Assembly: GCF_022347545.1 (NCBI RefSeq)
Contig: NZ_JAKREW010000005.1
Coordinates: forward strand, 124,001-188,000
Origin: Terribium retamae
Lineage (GTDB): Bacteria; Pseudomonadota; Alphaproteobacteria; Rhizobiales; Rhizobiaceae
Direction: 5' to 3'
Length of the DNA: 64,000 nt
Of this stretch, positions 32,545-40,770 are shown in pieces; the stretch's first letter is position 1; the number at the start of each line of letters is the position of its first letter. The position numbers and the translations under genes are program-made. The notes below the pieces were generated by a model. It did not search any database and was not told where the DNA came from. It saw nothing but the letters and a program-made list of their open reading frames with translations.

Positions 32545-34388
32545 CGACGCGGGCCGTCATAGCCAACCGCCGTGGAAAATCCGCGGGGGAACTCCACGTG
32601 GTTCCGGTGCTCACCGGCTATCGCCGTCTCGAATACGGCGCCGGTGTTGCGCTGTGGCTCGCGGCGCTGATCTATTTCTGGATCTGGTGGCTCAGGCCTT
32701 CACATCATTTCTCGTGGTCCGGCAGCTTCATTTCGACCTGGGTCCTGGCCTGGGTTACGCTGATACCCGCCTACTTCCTGATCATGTTTGCCGGCGCGGT
32801 GAAGCCGGCGGGCCGGTTGCGCCTGCCGCCTCGAAGCAGGGTGGCGATGGTGGTGACAAAGGCGCCGTCGGAGCCTTTCGCCGTGATCGCCGAAACGCTG
32901 CATGCAATGCTGGCGCAAACGGTTCCACACGACACCTGGCTTGCCGATGAGGATCCGCAGCCGGAAACCGTCGACTGGTGCCGCCGCCACGGGGTTTTCA
33001 TTTCAACGCGGCGCGGGCGATCCGATTATCATCGTGCCAGCTGGCCGCGCCGTACGCGCTGCAAGGAGGGCAATCTCGCGTTCTTCTACGATTATTACGG
33101 TTATGATTGCTACGATTTCGTCTCGCAGCTCGATGCGGACCATGTGCCGAGCCCCGACTATCTCTGGCATATGTTGCGGCCCTTCGCTGATCCGTCTGTC
33201 GGCTACGTCTCGGCTCCGAGCATCTGCGACCGCAATGCGGCGCAGAGCTGGGCGGCGCGCGGCCGTCTCTATGCGGAAGCCAATTTCCATGGATCGCTGC
33301 AAGCAGGCTACAGCGGCGGGTTTGCACCGGTGTGCATCGGATCACACTATGCCGTGCGCACCGCTGCGTTGAAGCAGATCGGCGGGCTTGGGCCGGAACT
33401 GGCCGAGGATCATTCAACGACATTGATAATGAACGCCCATGGCTGGCGTGGCGTCCATGCGCTTGACGCGATCGCGCATGGCGACGGACCTGCCACCTTT
33501 GCCGATCTCGCGACCCAGGAATTCCAGTGGTCACGCAGTGTGGTGATGATCCTGCTGCAGTACACGCCGAAGTACATCGGACGTTTGCCTGCCCGCCTCA
33601 AGTTCCAGTTCCTGTTTTCGCAGCTCTGGTACCCGCTGTTCTCCGTCACAGGCGCGATGCTGTTCGCTATGCCGATCATCGCGCTGTTGAGCGACGAGAA
33701 TTTCGTGATGATTACCTACCCCGACTTCCTCGCTCATTTCTGGCCCCTTTCTGCGGTGCTCATTGTCTTTGCGTTCCGCTGGCGTGGGACAGGCACTTAT
33801 CGGCCCGTGAATGGCAAGATCCTGGGGTGGGAGAACGTGTTCTACGTTCTGGCGCGCTGGCCGTGGGCGCTGATCGGCAGCGCCACGGCGCTGCGGGACT
33901 GGCTGACCGGCACCTTCGTCGATTTCCGTGTCACGCCGAAGGGCATGTCCGAAGTGGATCCGGTGCCGTTCCGCGCTTACGCACCCTACGTGCTTATTGC
34001 GCTGGGATCAGCGTTGCCGGCTCTGCTTGTGACAGATGCCGACGCGAGCCGAGGTTTCTACCTGTTCGCGATCATCAACAGCCTTTTCTACACGACCCTC
34101 ACCCTGATCATTCTGGTCAGGCACGGTCGCGAAAACCGTGTCAAGGCCGCCAGCCGTTTCTATCGTCCAGCCGTTGCTGCCGGCGTCCTGTCGATGGTCG
34201 CATTGCCGGCCTTTGCGGCCGTTCTGCACGGCCGGGAGAGCATTGAAGTGCTCGCGTGGGGGGCCAAGCACCTGCAACTGTTCGAAGAGCGTTACTCAGC
34301 CGCCGGCGCCGGCGTCGGCCGCACCGAGCTGCGCAAGACAACCTTCCGGCCGCATTGGCGCTGGGCGACCGAGGGAGAGACGGAATGA
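32541..34388 (+). CDS. Family 2 glycosyltransferase, membrane-embedded polymerase type
   Basis: A 615-residue processive-type GT2 of the cellulose/hyaluronan synthase kind. Two N-terminal transmembrane helices (about 33-80) precede a cytosolic catalytic domain with DEDPQPE, DADHVPSPDY, the acceptor aspartate in ELAEDHSTT, and QEFQWSR in place of the usual Q(Q/R)xRW. Five or so C-terminal helices follow. It probably polymerises and extrudes the polysaccharide from UDP-sugars made by its neighbours. No PilZ domain is visible at its C-terminus, so any c-di-GMP control would be transcriptional. It overlaps the epimerase stop (ATGA). Confidence 0.9.
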   Translation: MTTRAVIANRRGKSAGELHVVPVLTGYRRLEYGAGVALWLAALIYFWIWWLRPSHHFSWSGSFISTWVLAWVTLIPAYFLIMFAGAVKPAGRLRLPPRSRVAMVVTKAPSEPFAVIAETLHAMLAQTVPHDTWLADEDPQPETVDWCRRHGVFISTRRGRSDYHRASWPRRTRCKEGNLAFFYDYYGYDCYDFVSQLDADHVPSPDYLWHMLRPFADPSVGYVSAPSICDRNAAQSWAARGRLYAEANFHGSLQAGYSGGFAPVCIGSHYAVRTAALKQIGGLGPELAEDHSTTLIMNAHGWRGVHALDAIAHGDGPATFADLATQEFQWSRSVVMILLQYTPKYIGRLPARLKFQFLFSQLWYPLFSVTGAMLFAMPIIALLSDENFVMITYPDFLAHFWPLSAVLIVFAFRWRGTGTYRPVNGKILGWENVFYVLARWPWALIGSATALRDWLTGTFVDFRVTPKGMSEVDPVPFRAYAPYVLIALGSALPALLVTDADASRGFYLFAIINSLFYTTLTLIILVRHGRENRVKAASRFYRPAVAAGVLSMVALPAFAAVLHGRESIEVLAWGAKHLQLFEERYSAAGAGVGRTELRKTTFRPHWRWATEGETE

Positions 34389-34431
34389 GCGCCGAGCGCG
34401 TAACTGGGGGCGCCGCAAGGCGTTGGGTACC

Positions 34432-35823
34432 ATGAAGATCGCAGTCATAGGAACGGGATATGTCGGCCTCGTCAGCGGGACATGTTTCGCCGAATGGGGC
34501 CACGAGGTCGTCTGCGTCGACAAGAACTCGGACAAGATTGCCGGCCTCAAAAAGGGGCGACTGCCGATCTACGAGCCGGATCTCGACAAGATGGTGGCGC
34601 GCAACCACGCGGCGGGGCGGCTTTCCTTCACCTGTGATTTGGTTGCGGCGGTAACCAATGCGCAGGTGGTGTTCATCGCCGTTGGCACGCCATCTCGCCC
34701 GGGGCAGGGCGATGCCGATCTTTCCTTCGTCTACATGGCGGCGCGTGAGATGGCACCGTTCCTGGCGGAGGGCGCCATCGTGGCGGTCAAATCCACTGTT
34801 CCGGTAGGTACCGGTGATGCGGTCGAAAAGATCATCGCCCATATCCGCCCGTACGGATCGTTTTCAGTGGCCTCGAATCCGGAATTCCTGCGCGAAGGCG
34901 TGGCTATCGGCGACTTCCTGCAACCGGATCGCGTGGTGATTGGCATCGAGGATGGCAGGGCTCGCGCCGTGATGGCAGCGCTCTACGAGGGTTCGCTCGG
35001 CGCTACTCCCCTGGTGTTCACGGACAGGCGCACCTCCGAGCTCATCAAATATGCTTCCAATGCTTTCCTGGCCACCAAGATCACCTTCATCAATGAACTG
35101 GCGGATCTCTGCGAGAAGGTGGGCAGCAATGTCGGTGAGCTCGCGCTCGGTATCGGGCTCGATCGCCGCATCGGCACACGTTTTCTCAATGCGGGGCCAG
35201 GCTACGGGGGCTCCTGCTTCCCGAAGGATACGCTGGCCCTGCTCAGGACAGCGCAGGACTACGGTGTGGTCTTGCGCATCGTCGAGGAAACCATCGTCGC
35301 CAACGAGGCTCGCAAGCGCAAAATGGCGCTCAAAGTCATCGAAGCCGTCGGTGGCGATGTGGACGGGTTAACGGTTGCTGTGCTCGGGCTGACTTTCAAG
35401 CCCGACACCGACGATATGCGGGAAGCACCCTCCGTACCGTTGATCGAGACCTTACAGCGCTACGGCGCTGTGGTGCGCGCTTATGACCCCGTCGGAACGG
35501 AGAATGCCGCACGTCTGCTGGAGGAGGTGACTTTGCTGGATGATCCTTACGAATGCGTGCGCGATGCTGATGCGGTGGTGGTGATGACTGAATGGGACAG
35601 CATCCGCCGCATCGACCTAAGCCGTCTCAGGCGGCTGGTGCGGGCGCCGGTGCTCATCGATTTGCGCAATGCATTCGAACCGGGCGCGGCGTCCGCCGCA
35701 GGATTCCATGTATCCGTGATCGGCCACCGATCCGATCACTCGGAAAGGGCGGATTTCATGGCCGAAGAACCGGATTTTGAAAAGACGCGTGCCGGCTTGT
35801 CTCGCCTGACGCGTGGAAAGTGA
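34432..35823 (+). CDS. UDP-glucose 6-dehydrogenase
   Basis: A 463-residue UDP-glucose/GDP-mannose dehydrogenase family enzyme. NAD motif KIAVIGTGYVGLVSGTCFAEWGHEV is at the start. Further motifs are STVPVGTGDAVE, SNPEFLREG, the Lys of KYASNAFLATKITFINE, and catalytic C262 in GPGYGGSCFPKDTLAL. It oxidises UDP-glucose to UDP-glucuronate with two NAD+, the substrate for the UDP-xylose synthase in the same operon. ATG 34432 gives the standard N-terminus and lies 43 bases after the glycosyltransferase stop. Confidence 0.95.
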   Translation: MKIAVIGTGYVGLVSGTCFAEWGHEVVCVDKNSDKIAGLKKGRLPIYEPDLDKMVARNHAAGRLSFTCDLVAAVTNAQVVFIAVGTPSRPGQGDADLSFVYMAAREMAPFLAEGAIVAVKSTVPVGTGDAVEKIIAHIRPYGSFSVASNPEFLREGVAIGDFLQPDRVVIGIEDGRARAVMAALYEGSLGATPLVFTDRRTSELIKYASNAFLATKITFINELADLCEKVGSNVGELALGIGLDRRIGTRFLNAGPGYGGSCFPKDTLALLRTAQDYGVVLRIVEETIVANEARKRKMALKVIEAVGGDVDGLTVAVLGLTFKPDTDDMREAPSVPLIETLQRYGAVVRAYDPVGTENAARLLEEVTLLDDPYECVRDADAVVVMTEWDSIRRIDLSRLRRLVRAPVLIDLRNAFEPGAASAAGFHVSVIGHRSDHSERADFMAEEPDFEKTRAGLSRLTRGK

Positions 35824-35830
35824 GGCAACG

Positions 35831-36427
35831 ATGGATCGATACACTGCCTGCGCTACGCGCCGCATCAGCGGTGCCCGGGTCCAGCCGGATTGGTTCTTTG
35901 CAGCAACCTTTGCTGTCGTGCTCGCCTGTGCTCCCGCCATTGGTGCAGAAACAACGAAGGTGCCTGCGCAAGCGCGGGCCACGAGTGCCGTTGAGCTCTA
36001 CGATCTCTACAAGGGTAAGACGTGGCAATGGGCCGATGGCGCTGGCCGCTTCCAGGACGATGGACGCATCTTCCGAGCTTGGTCAGGGCGCGACGCCGAT
36101 GCCAGTTGGGCGGAGGGACGCTGGACCGTGGCCAACAATGGGCAACTGTGTCTGCGGGCCGTCTGGCACGGCTCCACAGGCAGTTTCTCCAAGAAGACCT
36201 GCTTCCGCCACAAGATCCATGACGGCACGGTCTATCAGAAGAAGGAACCGTCCGGCGCCTGGTATGTGTTCAAGCACGCCTCGCCGGACCCGGACGACGA
36301 GTATGGAAAGCTCGTCGAAGAGGACACGGTAAGCGCCAAGGTGATGACCTATCGACCGATGGCGCAAGCGACACCAACCCCCAAATTCGCACCGCTGCCT
36401 ACACCAGCGCCGGTCGGTGCCTATTGA
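35831..36427 (+). CDS. Secreted DUF995 protein
   Basis: A 198-residue protein. A hydrophobic export signal (FFAATFAVVLACAPAIG, about 19-35) precedes a DUF995 domain (about 50-160): AVELYDLYKGKTWQWADGAGRFQDDGRIFRAWSGRDADASWAEGRWTVANNGQLCLRAVW, two cysteines in LC...TCF, and WYVFKHASPDPDDEYGKL. It ends in a Pro-rich tail. DUF995 proteins are periplasmic or surface proteins of Rhizobiales with no known activity. It starts 7 bases after the dehydrogenase stop with GAGG upstream. A second copy lies at 37431-37940. Confidence 0.88.
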   Translation: MDRYTACATRRISGARVQPDWFFAATFAVVLACAPAIGAETTKVPAQARATSAVELYDLYKGKTWQWADGAGRFQDDGRIFRAWSGRDADASWAEGRWTVANNGQLCLRAVWHGSTGSFSKKTCFRHKIHDGTVYQKKEPSGAWYVFKHASPDPDDEYGKLVEEDTVSAKVMTYRPMAQATPTPKFAPLPTPAPVGAY

Positions 36428-36442
36428 TATCGGAGAACGACG

Positions 36443-37405
36443 ATGAACAGGAAACTCACAATTACTGCGCTTTCCTGCGCGGGACTGATGCTGACGGAAG
36501 TGGTCCTGGCGGCCAACAGACCGCCGCTCGGGATCCCGAATGAAAATTCGGTCACCGCTACGATGCCATCGGACAAACGTCCGGTGATCGCACCGGGTTC
36601 GATTGGTTTCGGCGCCTATGATCCTCATGGCGATTTCGGCACGGATGCAAACTCAAAAATCGAGCATCTTTTCTTGCCATGGGAAGATGTGGACCTGCGT
36701 ACGCTAGCGCTCGCCGACGACTACGCCCGGAAGCGCGGGCGCTCCCTGTTGATCTCGGTCGAGCCATGGTCGTGGTCGCCCAACTGGCGGCTGTCTTCAC
36801 AACAATTGCTGCGAAGCATCCTGAGTGGCGAACGGGACGTCTACATGGCGGCCGTTTGTGCCGAAGCCGCCAAGCTCAAAAGCAATGTCATCATCCGTTG
36901 GGCGCAGGAAATGGACGAGACTGACAACCAGTTCACCTGGGCGCATTGGAATCCGCCGGACTATGGCAAAGCCTATCAGCGTATGGTGACCGTTTGCCGC
37001 GAACACAACAAGACCGCCAGATATATGTGGTCGCCAAAGGGCAATGAGGGCCTGGAGGCATTCTATCCCGGCACCGAATATGTCGATTTCGTCGGTCTGT
37101 CGGTGTTCGGCTATCAGCCCTATGACAAGGGCGTCGTCGGACATGACACCAGTTTCGTCGAACAGATGCGGGAGAAATATGCCCGCGTCAAAGGCTTCGG
37201 CAAGCCGATCATGGTTGCAGAGCTGGGTTATGAAGGCGACGCCGATTATGTCCGCGATTGGGCCCAGACCGTCGCCAAACCCTATCCCGAATTTCCGGAG
37301 CTGAAGGCCGTTGTCTATTTCAACGACCGCGAGGTCTATCCGTGGCCCAATGGTTATGGGCTGCCCAACTGGCGTGTCGTGCAGACGCGCGAAGCGTCTA
37401 ACTGA
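36443..37405 (+). CDS. Secreted GH26-like glycoside hydrolase
   Basis: A 320-residue protein with an N-terminal signal peptide (RKLTITALSCAGLMLTEVVLA) and a TIM-barrel hydrolase domain. E156 in IIRWAQEMDETDNQFTW fits the acid/base glutamate and E260 in IMVAELGYEGD fits the nucleophile of GH26-type mannanases/licheninases. It would trim or release the polysaccharide made by this operon as it leaves the cell. Such hydrolases are a regular part of synthase-dependent exopolysaccharide loci. The target linkage is unknown. Confidence 0.85.
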   Translation: MNRKLTITALSCAGLMLTEVVLAANRPPLGIPNENSVTATMPSDKRPVIAPGSIGFGAYDPHGDFGTDANSKIEHLFLPWEDVDLRTLALADDYARKRGRSLLISVEPWSWSPNWRLSSQQLLRSILSGERDVYMAAVCAEAAKLKSNVIIRWAQEMDETDNQFTWAHWNPPDYGKAYQRMVTVCREHNKTARYMWSPKGNEGLEAFYPGTEYVDFVGLSVFGYQPYDKGVVGHDTSFVEQMREKYARVKGFGKPIMVAELGYEGDADYVRDWAQTVAKPYPEFPELKAVVYFNDREVYPWPNGYGLPNWRVVQTREASN

Positions 37406-37430
37406 ACACGGTCAAGGGTGGGAGGACACG

Positions 37431-37940
37431 ATGTCCGTAAAAAAGGGATTGGTCATCATTGCGGCGCTGGTTGGTTTGGCGAGTGGAGCGGATGCGGTGT
37501 CGGCTGCGCCAAGCGCAGCCACGATCAAAAAAGCCGAGCCCCTCAGCAACGACGATCTCTATCGGCTGTATAGCCAGCGGTCTTGGGTGTGGAAGGACGG
37601 AGCCGGTTATTTTGCCATACCCCAGAGACGCTTTTCTGCCTGGTCGGGCAAGGGTAAAGCCGCTTCCTACGGCGTGGGGCGCTGGTTTATCGCCGATACC
37701 GGCAAGCTCTGCTTCAAGGCGGACTGGTATGCCACGAACGGTATCTGGCCAGCGCTTACCTGCTTCAGTCATCGCAAGAAGGGCAATGTCATCTTCCAGA
37801 AGCGAGAGCCGAAGGGTGACTGGTACGTTTTCGCAAACGCACCGGTCAGGAACGGTGACGAGGTCACCAAGCTGCGCCGCGGTAATTATGTCGCCTCCCG
37901 ACTGACGAAGGTCGAGGCAAAGTTGAACCGCATGCCCTAA
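37431..37940 (+). CDS. Secreted DUF995 protein
   Basis: A 169-residue protein. The signal peptide VKKGLVIIAALVGLASGADAVSA precedes a DUF995 domain (about 40-150): DLYRLYSQRSWVWKDGAGYFAIPQRRFSAWSGKGKAASYGVGRWFIADTGKLCFKADWY, and GDWYVFANAPVRNGDEVTKLRRGNYV. It is clearly related to the protein at 35831-36427, with the same spacing of Trp, Gly and Cys residues. GGGAGGACACG precedes ATG 37431. It is the last gene of the polysaccharide operon, ahead of a strong terminator. Confidence 0.88.
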   Translation: MSVKKGLVIIAALVGLASGADAVSAAPSAATIKKAEPLSNDDLYRLYSQRSWVWKDGAGYFAIPQRRFSAWSGKGKAASYGVGRWFIADTGKLCFKADWYATNGIWPALTCFSHRKKGNVIFQKREPKGDWYVFANAPVRNGDEVTKLRRGNYVASRLTKVEAKLNRMP

Positions 37941-37953
37941 AGGCTTTGCGGGC

Positions 37954-38005
37954 CGTCTGGGTAACTGCCGGCTCGGGGGCCCTTGCAGTTACCCAGACGT
38001 TTTTT
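37954..38005 (+). terminator. Strong terminator of the polysaccharide operon
   Basis: CGTCTGGGTAACTGC and GCAGTTACCCAGACG form a perfect 15-bp stem (37954-37968 with 37985-37999) followed by TTTTTT. It separates this operon from the convergent lipoprotein gene and may serve both. Confidence 0.88.
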
Positions 38006-38016
38006 GGGGCTCTATC

Positions 38017-38352
38017 TCAGGCGCGCCGGAAACAGCGCGTGGTCTGTCCAAAGCCGCTTGGCGTGCAGATGTAAGGAGCACGGCCATAGAACGGGATGCT
38101 GGCGGATGCCTTGACTACGGTTCTGCCAGCTGTGGCCTTGCGGTTTACCGCTGCAATCTTGCTTTTCGGCTTGATCGTCTTGGCGGGGAAAGCGTGGCTT
38201 GTTTCAGTGGTGATCGAAGCGGATTTCACATCGTCGCCAACGATCGAGCTGCAGCCAGCCAAGGCAAGCGCTGCGATTGTGAAGCAAAGCAGGGAGATTT
38301 TCCGAAAGTTGCCGCTGGGCGCGAGGGGAGCGTTCTGCAAAACGGGAGCCAT
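38017..38352 (-). CDS. Putative small lipoprotein
   Basis: A 111-residue protein with a type-II signal: basic N-region (NFRKIS), hydrophobic LLCFTIAALAL and lipobox LAGC near residue 33. The mature part is Ser/Thr/Lys-rich (SKIAAVNRKATAGRTVVKASAS) and ends with ICTPSGFGQTTRCFRRA, a Cys pair also seen in small rhizobial envelope proteins. The start is uncertain because no good ribosome site precedes ATG 38352. The function is unknown. It is convergent with the polysaccharide operon. Confidence 0.6.
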   Translation of the reverse strand: MAPVLQNAPLAPSGNFRKISLLCFTIAALALAGCSSIVGDDVKSASITTETSHAFPAKTIKPKSKIAAVNRKATAGRTVVKASASIPFYGRAPYICTPSGFGQTTRCFRRA

Positions 38353-38708
38353 CCTGTGTAACCTTGTTGGTGGGGGCATGCACGATTGCAACCAAGAAGA
38401 TACGCTTGGACACTTAAGATGCCGTGGAACTCGACTGACAAATGCGGGACTTCCGCGCAGCGTATTCTTAACGACTTACGTGGAGCGCTCGGACGGGCGA
38501 CACCGGTGTTTCGGTTTCTATTTTGCCGTTGTGTCGCCTTCGATCCGTTACTGAATGCGGGCAAGGTCGTTTGATTGCTCGGGCCTCATAGCGTTAATCG
38601 CGCTCGTTCGACATAGAAAAATAGTCGAATGAAGAAAAATCTGGAGAGAAAATCAGCATTCCGCTCGCGGATGTTGCTCGTCAGGGCATCGCACCCCGTG
38701 CAATTCGA
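38353..38708. other. 356-base gene-free stretch
   Basis: It contains the upstream region of the lipoprotein gene and an AT-richer segment near 38610-38660 (GAAAAATAGTCGAATGAAGAAAAATC). I see no supported gene, terminator or repeat. Confidence 0.55.
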
Positions 38709-38894
38709 TCACGACTGCGTACGACGTTTGAACGGTAAAATCTCAGCGGGCTTGCGCGCGAATTCCCTGGTTGCGATCGCCTCAATCAGAAGGTCTATCG
38801 CATGACGTGCCTCTGCGCTCATGCGGTCAGCACCGCGCAAACTGTCATAGGCCTTTTGAAGATGCTGGCGGGCTACAGAGAAGTCGCTGGTCAT
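38709..38894 (-). CDS. Small conserved-looking cytosolic protein of unknown function
   Basis: A 61-residue, mostly helical protein (DFSVARQHLQKAYDSLRGADRMSAEARHAIDLLIEAIATREFA) ending in a basic tail (FKRRTQS). The helical, amphipathic pattern and a GGAAAG upstream of ATG 38894 suggest a real gene. I do not recognise a named family. An alternative start lies 4 codons upstream. Confidence 0.5.
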   Translation of the reverse strand: MTSDFSVARQHLQKAYDSLRGADRMSAEARHAIDLLIEAIATREFARKPAEILPFKRRTQS

Positions 38895-39224
38895 TTCACT
38901 TTCCATTTGCCGCCCGTCAGCAAGATGCCATCCGTGCGTAAACGATAGGCGAAACGACGAGCGGCAATTTTATTCAAAGTTGCGGGAATCGGGCCTGTGT
39001 CTGCTGGTGCCGGCTTGCGCCCATCGGAAGCGGTCGCGGCGCAAAAATTATCCGTTTCGACGGACCAAGAAAGAGCATGCTTCCTTTCCCAAAGCTCGAT
39101 GCCCATGAAGATTGTCGACGATGAACCACGTCCACCTCAACACCCGCGTGGGCCTGCCGTGAGGGCTCCACATGGCTGATCGGCGAACAGGCTTGGCGGA
39201 CAAAGATAGAAACGGGTATTCCTC
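38895..39224. other. 330-base stretch without a supported gene
   Basis: One minus-strand frame (38891-39106) would end in an ATGA overlap with the small gene, but it lacks a ribosome site and family features. No repeat or terminator is seen. Confidence 0.45.
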
Positions 39225-39587
39225 GTGACGACCCCAGATAACCCAAAGCCTCAGCTTTTCCTGCTCTCTCCAAATTTCGAGGATGCGGCCTACCCGGGGC
39301 AGCGTTTCTTCTGTCGCCATTCCGCCCTGGTCGGAGGCGTCATTGCCTCGTTCCCTGCTCTCGAAGATCTGCTGGATGTCCGCAGGATCGGTTTCAGGCG
39401 ACCGCGGGCAGAGGTCGTCGCCCTGGTCGGGGAGGCGAACCAGGCGTTGCCAGTCCTTATATTGCCGCCCGGGGAAACGTCCGGACAGGCTTCCGGTGAG
39501 GCTGGCCGAAGGCAGTTTGTGGCCGGAGCGGAGCCGATCATCGCTGCTCTGGTAGAACGCGGGTTCATCCCGCCGCCTCATCCTTAG
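39225..39587 (+). CDS. DUF3088 domain-containing protein
   Basis: A 120-residue protein with the DUF3088 pattern: QLFLLSPNFEDAAYPGQRFFCRHSALVGGVIASFPALEDLLDVRRIGFRRPRAEVVALVGEANQALPVLIL. The family has a thioredoxin-like look (C near residue 30, cis-Pro-like LPVLILP) and is uncharacterised. It begins with GTG at 39225. It stands alone upstream of the monooxygenase operon, 163 bases away, without an obvious terminator between them. Confidence 0.78.
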   Translation: MTTPDNPKPQLFLLSPNFEDAAYPGQRFFCRHSALVGGVIASFPALEDLLDVRRIGFRRPRAEVVALVGEANQALPVLILPPGETSGQASGEAGRRQFVAGAEPIIAALVERGFIPPPHP

Positions 39588-39684
39588 AGGCTGCTTGCAG
39601 CCTTTCGTTGAGGCGAGCGAGGTATTCTGAATTTCGCTCCCGGGTTGAAAGGCTTTTCTCAATATGCGGGTAACTTCGCCAAAT

Positions 39685-39700
39685 AGTCTATAAAGTCTAT
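39685..39700. promoter_or_regulatory. Direct repeat in the promoter region of the monooxygenase operon
   Basis: AGTCTAT occurs twice, 2 bases apart (39685-39691 and 39694-39700), in an AT-rich segment about 50 bases before the first gene. A 9-base period suits a regulator binding one face of the helix. Confidence 0.35.
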
Positions 39701-39750
39701 GGAATTAAATGACTAATATTTGGCAAAGCGGTGACTAAAAAGGGGATGAG

Positions 39751-40737
39751 ATGCCCTATGTTTTGAGTGCTTTGGACAAAAGTCCGCTTGCTGGCCAGGA
39801 CAGCCCGACCGACGCCTTGAAGCGCACCATCGCGATGGCGCAATTGGCGGAACGTCTTGGCTATCATCGCTTCTGGGTGGCAGAACATCACAACGTTTCC
39901 GATCTCGCCAGTTCGTCGCCGGAAATCCTCATTTCCCATCTGCTCGCCCACACCAGCCGCATCAGGATTGGTTCGGGCGGCGTCATGCTGCAGCACTACA
40001 GCGCTTACAAGGTAGCGGAAAATTTCAACTTGCTCGCTTCTCTGGCGCCTGGCCGCGTCGATCTCGGCGTCGGCAAGGCACCGGGCGGTCTGCCCCTTTC
40101 GACCCGTGCCCTGCAGGCGGATCGCGATCCGTCCCGCAAGCCCGACTTCGTGCAACAGATCGCCGAACTGGGTGCTTATCTCGATGGAAAAGGGCCGGTC
40201 GAGGGGCTGGCCGCAACGCCCTTGCCGACCGTTGCGCCGCAGCGCTTCCTGCTTGGCGCCAGCGTCGAGAGCGCCGAGTTTGCCGCCGCCCACGGCTGGG
40301 AGTTCGTTTTCGCTCGTCATCTAAACGGTGACGATGCCTTGCTTGATGCGGTCGCGACGACCTATCGCAGCATCGCCGGCAAGGCGCCGATCGTCGCTGT
40401 GTCAGCGATCGTTTCGGAGTACGCCGGCGAGGCCATAGCGGAAGCGGAAAACACGAAACTGTTCAAAGTGCACGTGCCGGGCGCGCAGAGCGTAACGGTC
40501 GGCAGTGCCGAGCAGGCTGAGGAATATGCACGCCAGATCGGCGCCTCGGAATACCGCATCGAGCCGAAACAATCGAGCGTGATCGCAGGCACGCCCGATC
40601 AGGTGTGGTCGGAGTTCGATCGCCTGGCCGATCGGTACGGCATTGCTGAATTTATTGTCGAACCCGCCGTCAACGGCTCCTGGCGTCTGGCCACGCTCGA
40701 GCTCCTGGCGCGTCGTCGTTCAGCAGTCGCGGCGTAA
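39751..40737 (+). CDS. Luciferase-like FMN monooxygenase, MsnO8 family (CmoO-like)
   Basis: A 328-residue luciferase-like (LLM) flavin oxidoreductase. The front reads YVLSALDKSPLAGQDSPTDALKRTIAMAQLAERLGYHRFWVAEHHN, followed by the FMN-site IRIGSGGVMLQHYSAYKVAENFNLL and LAPGRVDLGVGKAPGG, the MsnO8-family pattern. Bacillus CmoO (YtmO), found in the S-substituted-cysteine operon, belongs to this family. It needs reduced flavin from a separate reductase, none of which is encoded nearby. It is the first gene of an operon of oxygenases, deacylase, acetyltransferase and importer. Confidence 0.87.
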   Translation: MPYVLSALDKSPLAGQDSPTDALKRTIAMAQLAERLGYHRFWVAEHHNVSDLASSSPEILISHLLAHTSRIRIGSGGVMLQHYSAYKVAENFNLLASLAPGRVDLGVGKAPGGLPLSTRALQADRDPSRKPDFVQQIAELGAYLDGKGPVEGLAATPLPTVAPQRFLLGASVESAEFAAAHGWEFVFARHLNGDDALLDAVATTYRSIAGKAPIVAVSAIVSEYAGEAIAEAENTKLFKVHVPGAQSVTVGSAEQAEEYARQIGASEYRIEPKQSSVIAGTPDQVWSEFDRLADRYGIAEFIVEPAVNGSWRLATLELLARRRSAVAA

Positions 40738-40770
40738 GGCACATCCGGCGGGCAAGAAGGATTTCGCACC

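Noticed and set aside
38891-39106. A 71-codon minus-strand frame ending in an ATGA overlap with the small gene at 38709-38894
   Set aside because: No ribosome-binding site, no recognisable motif and ordinary composition; the overlap alone is weak evidence.
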